Positions 1-9,300 of a stretch of 45,823 bases of DNA are shown piece after piece; the stretch's first letter is position 1, and each line of letters opens with the position of its first letter. Source of the DNA: Pseudomonadota bacterium (GTDB taxonomy: Bacteria; Bdellovibrionota_B; Oligoflexia; Oligoflexales; CAIYRB01); contig JAPLFY010000031.1 of NCBI GenBank assembly GCA_026390435.1, forward strand, positions 248,614-294,436, written 5' to 3'. A program made the translations under genes and the position numbers. Below the pieces are notes generated by a model that saw only the letters and a program-made list of their open reading frames with translations, did no database searches and was not told the origin of the DNA.

Positions 1-956
1 AAGTTTGAGCGGTAAAGTAGATAAGGGATAACGCCCAGCAGGTTTAGACTGAGCTGTCCCAGCACCATGACGTTGAATATGTTGGCGCCACCAGTCAGAC
101 CCACCATGGTAAACAACCTCTCAAAAGCAACGTGCCCAAGGCCAAGGCCACCGGGTGCCAACGGCAAAGCCGTCGTCATCACGCCGAGAGGATAGATCGT
201 ACAAAACACATCCAAATTAGGACTTTGACCAGTTAACTGTCGCGTCAGAAACAGGCCGTACATGACTGCCCCGGACTGGATCACCACTGAGAGCAAAACG
301 GTGCATATCAGCAGCCATGGATGTTTACGGTACGCCCGCAAGGCATCATAAATTCCGTGTAACCTAGAAAGGCCGGGGAAATTACGCGTAAATAACCAGC
401 GAAAAGGATCGCGCCCCTCGGCAAACGGGAACATCACTACGGCATAGCCAAAGATCAGGCCAAATAACCCGACAAAGATAAATACGGCCAACGGGAATAA
501 CGCCGGAGTCTCGAGAAAGAACTTCGGATTAAACAAGACTGCCGTGGCCGCCATCACGAATAATGCTGCTAATCCGACTACCCGGTCCAAAAGCACCGTC
601 AACATCGCCGCTGTCTTACCCTGACTGGTCTGCTCTCGGATAATATAAACAGCCTTAATAATATCGCCACCGACGGCACCAGGCATCGTCGTATTAAAAA
701 AGAGACCGATCAATTGTAGACGTAAGGCCTGGAAAAAATTGACCACAAGGCCCAATCCGCGGAGCAGGATCCACCAACGCAGCGTCCCCAGGAGCACGCT
801 GCCGATGCCCCAAATAGCTAGATTGCCCAGTATAATTCTCGGATCTGACACGAGAATCTTCAGTTGATCCAAGTCCAGCTTGTCCGAGTGTACCAGCCAC
901 CCGAGTAAAGCCGCGACTACTGTAAGCTTCAAACAAGTTTTAAGAAAAGTGCGCAT
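1..956 (-). CDS. Flippase-like (LPG synthase TM / UPF0104 family) membrane protein, partial
   Basis: Reading the minus strand from the ATG at 956 gives 318 uninterrupted codons to the window edge, so the C-terminus is missing. The protein begins MRTFLKTCLKLTVVAALLGW and is strongly hydrophobic, with at least six membrane segments. Family features include the RWWILLRGLG helix, the conserved NTTMPGAVGGDIIKA stretch with its downstream DR in LLDRVVGL, and a late LAPGGLGLGHVAFE motif. These match the lysylphosphatidylglycerol-synthase TM region / flippase-like family (COG0392), whose members are linked to lipid or glycolipid transfer across the inner membrane. The substrate cannot be told. It is divergent from the receiver-TPR gene, and 957-1082 must hold both promoters. 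Confidence 0.85.
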   Translation of the reverse strand, partial: MRTFLKTCLKLTVVAALLGWLVHSDKLDLDQLKILVSDPRIILGNLAIWGIGSVLLGTLRWWILLRGLGLVVNFFQALRLQLIGLFFNTTMPGAVGGDIIKAVYIIREQTSQGKTAAMLTVLLDRVVGLAALFVMAATAVLFNPKFFLETPALFPLAVFIFVGLFGLIFGYAVVMFPFAEGRDPFRWLFTRNFPGLSRLHGIYDALRAYRKHPWLLICTVLLSVVIQSGAVMYGLFLTRQLTGQSPNLDVFCTIYPLGVMTTALPLAPGGLGLGHVAFERLFTMVGLTGGANIFNVMVLGQLSLNLLGVIPYLLYRSN

Positions 957-1082
957 TTTTATCTTATATTACGTTTAGCATTCTTAGAAAAGTAAAGAAA
1001 TCAGGACCTAAGATTTCAACCAAATCCACCGACAATGGCTATGCGAGAATCCAACGGATTTAAGCCGTAGTACGGGTGGTCC

Positions 1083-3302
1083 ATGGTAAGCAACTTAACT
1101 AGCGCACAGTGCAGAATCCTTGTAGTGGATCCATCGGGGCCAGTGCGGCAACTGATGTCAGACACACTGCGTAAAGTTCGCAACTTTGAGTCCATTGAAA
1201 GTCGCAGCAGTATTAACGACGCGCTCGAATACCTAGAGGCTGATGTTGCTGATTGGCTCTTGCTGCCGCTCTCAGCCGATCAACCGGTGAATGCCCTTCA
1301 TATACTCAAACTTTGCACCGAGACGCCGTCACTGCGCCACACCCGAGTCTCCCTGTTTGTGAATGAAGAAGAGTATTTTGTATTACCGAAGGCCTTCGAA
1401 CTCGGATGTCTCTCGTACCACACAAAGCCCTTCACTAAGGACACTCTGACATCTGATCTAACTGAATTGTTCACGGTCTTTGACTCACACCAGGCCAACG
1501 AAACTCTGATTTCAGCACATTACCTGAGACAGCATCTGACCAAGAACAAAGATTACGCGGCGATTGCAGAACTCCAAAAAGCGCTGCTTACACTAATTCC
1601 TGGTGACATTAAAACACTGCTGCATTTAGCCGAACCTCAATTTCACCTCGGCAACCCAGAGATGGCTCGCAAGACGCTGCGGCAGGTCAAACTTCTGGAT
1701 GACAATCTTAAGGAGCAAGTGGACCAAGTCGCAAAGAGCTTATTTCCCGATGAGTCACTTGATCCTAGCGCCGAAGACATCACTGGCACTATCAACATCA
1801 TCGATACGGATAATGCAATCATCATAGATCCAGATGAGGCATCTGCAACAGCCGTCGAGGAAGTCTTAAAAAGTTTAGGCTGCGCGAACATCAAACGCTT
1901 CTCAGATGGACAGAGTGCCTGGGATTACCTGGAAAAAAATCCTGAGCCAGAACTAATTTTCATGGAATGGCGGATTCCTAAAGTCAGTGGTCCATCGATC
2001 ATTCAACGAATCCGCCTTCATGGATTTTATTCGGTACCCATCTTTATCATAAGCTCTTTGATCAAGACCGAGGACACACCTCTTTTAAAGGAAATAGGCA
2101 TAGCTAATACCATGGAAAAACCGTTGGTAAGGGAGCGCTTCATTCCGACTCTTTTACACACGATCCGTCAGGAGCGACGACCAACAGAGCATGCTGTCCT
2201 CGAGCGAAAGTTCCACATGCTTCTAAACGGCGACCAAATTAGCGAAGCCGAGCCGCTGCGACTTCAAATCCTTAACGACAAGTCGATACCGACTGGACGT
2301 AAGCGACTGATAGAGGCCGCCTTCAGCTTGGCCAAAAAGGATTACGATTCCGCGCGAGAATCGGCTTTTGACGCGCTAAAACTACTCGGAGAACAAATCG
2401 AAGTCCTCAACGTGCTGGGCAAGACTCTCATGCGGCTAAATAACTTCGAAGCTGCTCTAAAATGTTTCAAAAAGGCCCAGGATCTGTCACCAAACAATAT
2501 CGAACGCCTATGCCTAATCGCAGAGTCAGAGTCCGAACTTGGCAACGAAAAAGGCACTGCTGACGCCTTAGCACAAGCCAGCGCCGTTGATTCTGGGTCA
2601 GCTGCTGTTGCCCAAGCTGCAGTGAAAGCAGCGGCGAAGAAAATTATGAGCTCGTTCGAGAACATAAAAAATATCGTATCTTATATGAACAACATGGCCG
2701 TTAGTCTAGCGCGCTCAGAAAAATATGAAGAGTCTATCGAACTATATAATAAGACTGCCGAGTCTATCCCCGAAGACCGCAAAGACCTCCAGGCCATCGT
2801 TGGATACAATACAGCATTGGCGAAAATACGTTCAGGCGATCTTAAAGGGGCGTTAGTCAATCTAGAGATTGTGGAAAAAATCAAAGACTCAAAACTCAGC
2901 GAAAAATCAACGCTACTAGCCGAAAAATTGCGACTGGCTACAGAAACCGGAGCGAAGGTCAAGCTGCGCTCGAGCAAGCCCAAGGAAGATGCTAGTCCTC
3001 AAGCTGCTGCAGATAAAAATGCAAGCGTCCAAAACCCTGACGGCCAACAATCAGCACACTCAACTGCCACAACAGAGACGCCAGCGGTCAGCAAAACAGA
3101 GTTCAAACTCAGAGCCGAGAATCAAGCAAAGCAAATGCTAGCCATGGTAGATGTAAAAAGAGGCGATGTCTGCTGCTTCATGATTTACTCTAGCCCTAAT
3201 CCGCCGAACTCAGGGCTCGCGCCACTATTAGAGAAGGTCCCCGTATATAAACCTCGCGACACCATAACGCGCAAAAAGTCGTTCACTGGTACTGCCCGAT
3301 AA
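1083..3302 (+). CDS. TPR protein with two degenerate receiver (REC) domains
   Basis: 739 aa. Residues about 10-135 and 245-365 each have the CheY-like fold pattern (ILVVDPSG...HTKPF and AIIIDPDE...MEKPL), keeping the switch Lys of the KP motif. Neither has the acceptor Asp: in the first the site reads LLLPLSAD, and in the second it is Glu295 (FMEWRIPKVSG, where active members have MDxxMP). These are pseudo-receivers, and Glu could mimic constitutive phosphorylation. Residues about 385-640 are TPR-like helices (for example EQIEVLNVLGKTLMRLNNFEA), followed by an Ala/Ser/Lys-rich tail. No signal peptide, so cytoplasmic. The start is ATG behind GGGTGG. Its last 20 bp overlap the 3' end of the opposing CHAT gene. 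Role unknown, probably a scaffold. Confidence 0.8.
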   Translation: MVSNLTSAQCRILVVDPSGPVRQLMSDTLRKVRNFESIESRSSINDALEYLEADVADWLLLPLSADQPVNALHILKLCTETPSLRHTRVSLFVNEEEYFVLPKAFELGCLSYHTKPFTKDTLTSDLTELFTVFDSHQANETLISAHYLRQHLTKNKDYAAIAELQKALLTLIPGDIKTLLHLAEPQFHLGNPEMARKTLRQVKLLDDNLKEQVDQVAKSLFPDESLDPSAEDITGTINIIDTDNAIIIDPDEASATAVEEVLKSLGCANIKRFSDGQSAWDYLEKNPEPELIFMEWRIPKVSGPSIIQRIRLHGFYSVPIFIISSLIKTEDTPLLKEIGIANTMEKPLVRERFIPTLLHTIRQERRPTEHAVLERKFHMLLNGDQISEAEPLRLQILNDKSIPTGRKRLIEAAFSLAKKDYDSARESAFDALKLLGEQIEVLNVLGKTLMRLNNFEAALKCFKKAQDLSPNNIERLCLIAESESELGNEKGTADALAQASAVDSGSAAVAQAAVKAAAKKIMSSFENIKNIVSYMNNMAVSLARSEKYEESIELYNKTAESIPEDRKDLQAIVGYNTALAKIRSGDLKGALVNLEIVEKIKDSKLSEKSTLLAEKLRLATETGAKVKLRSSKPKEDASPQAAADKNASVQNPDGQQSAHSTATTETPAVSKTEFKLRAENQAKQMLAMVDVKRGDVCCFMIYSSPNPPNSGLAPLLEKVPVYKPRDTITRKKSFTGTAR

Positions 3303-6300
3303 CCCGAAAAGACGACCAGTAAGCCGGATGCTGAAAGTACTTCCTAACTACTAATTGCGCCTTCCGCATTGATTCGGCCTTATCTGACCCCTCAGACAAA
3401 TAGCGATAAAAGCGCTTCATTACCACTGCGCTAGCGACATCGTTGATTCGCCAAAGGCTAGAAACTACGGTCTTCGCACCAGCATAGAAGAGTGCTCTGT
3501 CCATCCCAACCACATCATCCGCGCGGGAGATGCGGCCAAGACCAGTATCACAAGCGGAAAGAGTGACCATATTAGCGTTCAGCGGCAAGGTAAACATATC
3601 AGCTACGGTCAGCGAGCCCTCCTTCGTATCAGTGGGGGCCAGCAGTAGCCTCGACTCGCTCGGCGCAGCTGGACGAAATTCCCCATGCACCGCTAAATGC
3701 AGAATATCCGCTGTCGGAGCCGCGTCAAAAGCCCGTGCCTTGGTCGCGTCCCTCCCGACATAAAGTTTTCTTTGCGGAAAATACCGACCGATAACGCCGC
3801 CCTCTTTTTCTGCAAACGGCAAATCAGCCAGCATCGATCCATCAACGTGAGGATTCGCAATGGCCGTGATTTGAGTGTCTCTAGTAAATGGTTTGCCATG
3901 ACCGACTAAAGTGAACTTAGCCATGGTCGCGCTGTCTAAATAAAACAGCGGGAATTGGTCGATCATCAAAGCATGCTTGCTAACTGGCAGAGCCGCGAAT
4001 GGGACAAAATGAAGACTGCCATGAGGCACAATCGCCAACCTCTTGGCGCCGGATAATTCTTTGCTTACTGGTGCGATCAGAACATCTGCCAACTCCTGGC
4101 CTAGGTAATCAGGACTCGAATAGTTTTCCATTAACTCGCGAAAATCACGAACCCGGTCACCCAGGTCCTTGGAACTTATAGGCACCACCTTGCCACTGAT
4201 ACGCCCATCCTTGAGCACCCAAATCAGCAGTTGATCCTTGGTCACATGATATTCAATGACAGCCGTATCGCGGCCTACGAGCTCTGCTAGGTCGAGCGCC
4301 CCTATAGCACTAACCTTATCAAATTCAGAATCTTGCGCCTTATTGAGGCGGTTCATACCGGCAAGGCGCATCTTTTGCGATCCTAAGGCATCGATAAATG
4401 CCCGGCTACGGGAACGCTCACTAATATTCCAGGCCGACTCGACCTCCCCAAGATGCATGAGTAGAGCAGAATAATCAGAGTAAACGTTCTGAACACCCGC
4501 ATCAGAAAAGAAACCGCTACGAGATTCATCCGATTGCAGACCAGCGCGCATCGACTCTATAACTTGAACGGACTTTTCGTAGGCCAATTTTGCATCGGCC
4601 AAATCATTCATGTTACGCTGTGCTGCTGCTAACCCGGCATATGCGCGCCACACCATGTCACGCATGTAACCTTTCTCCGAAATGGCGAGTGCTTTCTTAA
4701 ATAATTCCTCCCCATCTCTCCATTGACTTTGGCGCATCGCGATATCAGCCAGACCAAAATTACAATAGGCCGCATTATACACCTGATTGAGCGCCTCACT
4801 CTCGATCAACGCCTGCTTCAACAGTTGTGTGGCGCCATTATAGTCGCCTTTTAAAATCAAACTTAGCCCAAGGTTACGATTATCAAAGGCAACGGCACTG
4901 CGAGATTTAAGTTCCTCATCGATACGCAGAGCCGTATTAAAAAACTTAATAGATTCGTCGACTGCCCCGTAGTCCCGCGCCCAAAAACCATAGTTGTTGT
5001 ACAACAGAGCAATTTGGCTCTTTAGCCCATAAGATTCGGCGATCGTTATCGCTTCATGGAAATCGGCAAACGCCTGCTTAAACTGACCCAGCTTCGCTTC
5101 AATCATCGCTCTAAGGCCAATGACGTCAATCCGCGCATTCACGCCGCTCGTTTTGTTGTCGATCTTGTCGGCTTGCGCAAGAGTCTGCTGATTAAGATCT
5201 TGTGCCTTCTGAAATAATCCCGCTCGGTAGTAAGCATTCGCCAACATCTGTGTGGCTCGCACCCATAGCAACCGCTGTTTGCTTGGATCGATCTTTGGAA
5301 TCACGTGTTGTTCCAACGAATCAATTGCGCCCTCAAGCTCGCCAATCACCATACGGGCATTAGCGGCATCAATGAGCACTGGCACATAAAGATCCGGTCG
5401 GCCCATCTTTTGAAAGGAGATAGCGGCCTGATTATAGTAATCAAGCGCCTTTTGATAGGAGCTAAGGTACCTGTTATAGACATTGCCAATGTTTAATAGT
5501 TGATTGGCTGCCTCTTCTGGCTTGCGCTGACGGTAAAATCCTTCCGCTTTCGTATAGGCCGCAATAGTGTCTTCATATTTCTTTTGATTCTCAAAATTGA
5601 TGCCTCGATATTGCCATATCTTCCCGAGAAGGTCGGTCATACCCTCTTCAGTGAAAATGGCCTCGGCTTCATCAAATAATTTTGACGCTTGTTCAAAATG
5701 ATTTGCTCTAACAGCGAGCACGGCGGCGTCAACAGCCGCATTTGCATAGTCAACTGGGTCCAAATCCGCATCTTGCGTCTTAGTGCCTGCCGCGCCAGGA
5801 TGGGGCTTAATTTTCTCGGCAATTATTAGCTGATAACGCAGCGCCGCGTCGAAATCACGATTCTGGAAGAGTACACCAACCAACTTCTTCCGCAGGATAT
5901 CTTCAGATTTCTGATCATCAAGTCTCTGCGCATAATAAAGTGCGCGCTTGTATGCAAAGGCAGCGGCCTCATAATCACGATCAGCGGCGGCATCCTCCGC
6001 CTCTTCGCTAGATCCTTCCAAATGACTCTTTGCGAAGCTCACTTCATCCTGTGCTGGAATACCGGGATAGCCTAAAATTCGACCAGAAACCCGGGCATCA
6101 GTTTTCGCCTCAGCCATAGACATGGTGCCTAGGGCCTTGTAAAACTTCTTCCAGTCCACAGTTTTTTGCTCGTTTACCAGTAGGACCGTCGGGGTGCCTG
6201 TTGCCAGCGCCGCCAGCGTGATGGCAGCCCAGCCATCATAAACCTTGCCACCTGCACCCACTGCACCACTTGCTTGCAGGTCAGTGTTGATCCTTTGGAC

Positions 6301-9300
6301 GTCGTTTAAAATAATGCCCGCAGTAGTGGGCAGATGGATTTGCGCCAGACTACGCAAATTTATATCGTTACGGTATGCTAGTGCTTCTTGGCCGCCACCA
6401 ACTATGGTGCTTGACGCCGGCTCGACATCATTGAGCAGCAGCGGCAGTTCTATATGCAACAAATCGAATGCCGAAAACTTTTCGCCGATTGGGCCGGCCG
6501 CGTCGAGAGTAACCTGATCGAACAGTCTTCCTTCGTTACCTATCTTGACCGCGTCTAAAGTGGCTGCAGATGGCGACTGAATTGCTACATAACCCAAGCT
6601 AGCTTTGGTTAAGCGCCTACCCGACGACACCACCGGTAGCAAATCGGGAGACGGAATAAACGTGATGGTTTTTGCCGCAGCCAGCGTCTCACCTCTCCAC
6701 TTCACTGACTCCCAGTCCACATCGTAAAGTTCGTCATCTGGAACAAGGTATATATTTCCACCCTTGTGAGCCAAAGCAGCTACTAATGCCTTATTAATAA
6801 AAACTGGAGCAAAGCTTTCTGCCCTAAGCGACTGCCTTGCAGGCATTGCTGGCAATGAAAATTTGATAACCTCTTCCTGTTCCTTAGTCATAATCCAGGC
6901 GTATACATCATTGGCACGGTGGCGATGGAGCATAATTACTGCGTCTGCATCGCCTAAATTTGCGCGAATTTTTGCCGTTTCGTTGCGGCTCAGTAGTTTT
7001 GTGATCTGAGCATCTACCAGTCCCAGACGTCGACTCAAGTCGGTCACATGCAGCAATGCATACCGCTGCATTAGGGCGCTGGATTTCTGCATATTATTTG
7101 AACTATACGCGGAGGCTATTAGTTGCTCAAAGAGAGTGCGTGCCAGTGCGCGGTCCGCAGGCGTAGCTAAACTACCGCCGCCTTTTAGATGGCGCTCCAA
7201 TGCCTCAAATGAAAGGTCGAAGTAACCCGCCGAGTAATGAATTTTCCACTCTAAATTTGGTGTCTTAATAGCCCTTTCTCGAAAGCCACTTAAAAGAGTC
7301 TGAGTAGTTGCGGCGGCGGCTTTGTTAAGACCCAGATAATCTAACGTGAGCAAAGGTCCGGAAGTCGCGGCCTCGGGCAGCTTAGCCTCGTGCATTACCA
7401 ATAATGATTCTTCGACCTGTGATCTTGCGATATCTTTAGGCGCTGAGCTGCTACTGGCCTTAAGAGATCCTGCAATGGCTAAAGTCTGAGCAAACACTTT
7501 CGCCTGAACTCGGGCACCCCCTTGATAAATGACGCGCATTTGCTCTGCCATAGCATCCAACGACTTTTCTTCATCGACTAAGTCGGCAACCGGCAACACC
7601 CCAAGGCTCGCTAGTCGCAACTCAATACGCGATCTATTTAGCCGATTAGTGACTTCTGCGGGTGAAGGATCTTTTTGGTCTTTTGCACGCCTTTTCTTCG
7701 CTGTGCTCTCGGCATTCGTAAACGACTCGCGCGCCTTACCGTGTAGACCTATCTTTAGCTGGAGATCCCCGATGTTATTTTCCAGAATGCTGATCTCTTC
7801 CGCCCTGGACAACTTATCGCCCTGAGCCTGCCTAAGTAAGGCGAGCTTCATCTGATAAGTAGCTAAAGCTAGATCCGGCCGGTCGAGTTTTTCATAGATC
7901 TTCGCGCGAAAGGTCAAAAGTAGCAGCCGCCGAGAAAATAGATCAAAACCCTTGGATGATGACCCGCCTCCGCCCAAGTCCACTTTGATAGCATCGGCCT
8001 GACCGTTGCCATTGGTCACTTTTCCATCAGCATTCTCGAGCGCTGTCAGTTTGGCGTCGGCCTCCGCAAAGTACTCTAGCGCCTGGTTTTGCTCTTTATT
8101 CATAAATGAGCAGTAACCGAGATTAGATAAAGTCCCGATTGCATTCACATCTTGGCCGAGGCGCTGCTCCGTACGCAGCAAGCGCAGATAAATCTCCTTT
8201 GCTTCTGAAAACTTATCTCTTTCGCGCAAAGTCAATGCCAAAGCATCAAGCGAGTAAGCGATCCTCTGATCATTACCGACACGCTCCCAGGCCGTCAGCG
8301 CTTGGCGCTGCAGGTTCTCGGCTAATTCAAGCTCTTCAATCTGAAAGGCCGAACGACCGGCGCGTTCGAACACTATGGATTCTGCCCTGGGGTCACGCAT
8401 TGGGATCAATGGAAGCAGTTTGATCCTCTGGAGATAATAGAACAGACTCTTTTGAAAATTACTCATTGCGTAATAAACCACGCCAAGATTCTGATCGAGG
8501 CTTGCACGTTCCAGTGATGCTGGCCGACTTAGATAGTAAGCATTCTGATAAGATTCGAGCGCCAACTCACGCCAGTCGGGATCACCAATGCCGAGGAAAT
8601 CCCCGACTAAATCCAGCCGGTAGTTTAGGGACCCCATAATTCCCGAACGCTGGTATTGACGCACAAAGAAGTTTTTTTGGATGTACAACCAACCTAGAGT
8701 CTGATGGATATATAAACTCTGCGAGTTTATTTGCCTTGCTACCTCAATAGTCTTGATTGCTGTATTAATTGACCTGAGACGCTGACGCAGACTTTCTGCC
8801 TGATCGACATCGTAAGTCTGAGCGTAACCGAATATATAGGTCCATTCGGCGACAGTTGGATGCTCCTTAGCGAGCTTCTCATATTCAGATTTGACCTGAC
8901 CCAGCTCATGGCGCATGAACGATGCGTCGATGCGACCCCGGTGCGCTGGTATATTAAGAGGCTCCAAAGCGAGCACTTTGGCATACTCTTTTAGAGCCAT
9001 TCCAGACTCTTGAAGCTTGAGCAGACCTTCACCGCGGTTGAGCAAAAAATCAATCATGAGTCTTTGGGCCTTGGTTTTTTGATCCGAGGATTTTCCTGCC
9101 ATGCTTTGCTGAAGTTGCGCCAGCATCATCTGGGCAGCCTCAAAACGCTGTGCCTCCTGCTCCAGCACCACAAGACGAGACGCCGCTTGCAACTGGATCT
9201 CTGGTGACTCTGGATAGGCGGCTACGATTTGACGCAGTTCATTTGCAGCTACCGTCTTTTTGCCTTCCGCGAGAAAGATTTCGGCAATTCTAAAATGAGC

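Noticed and set aside
694-936. An 80-codon minus-strand frame at the start of the window
   Set aside because: It lies inside the flippase-like gene in a different frame.
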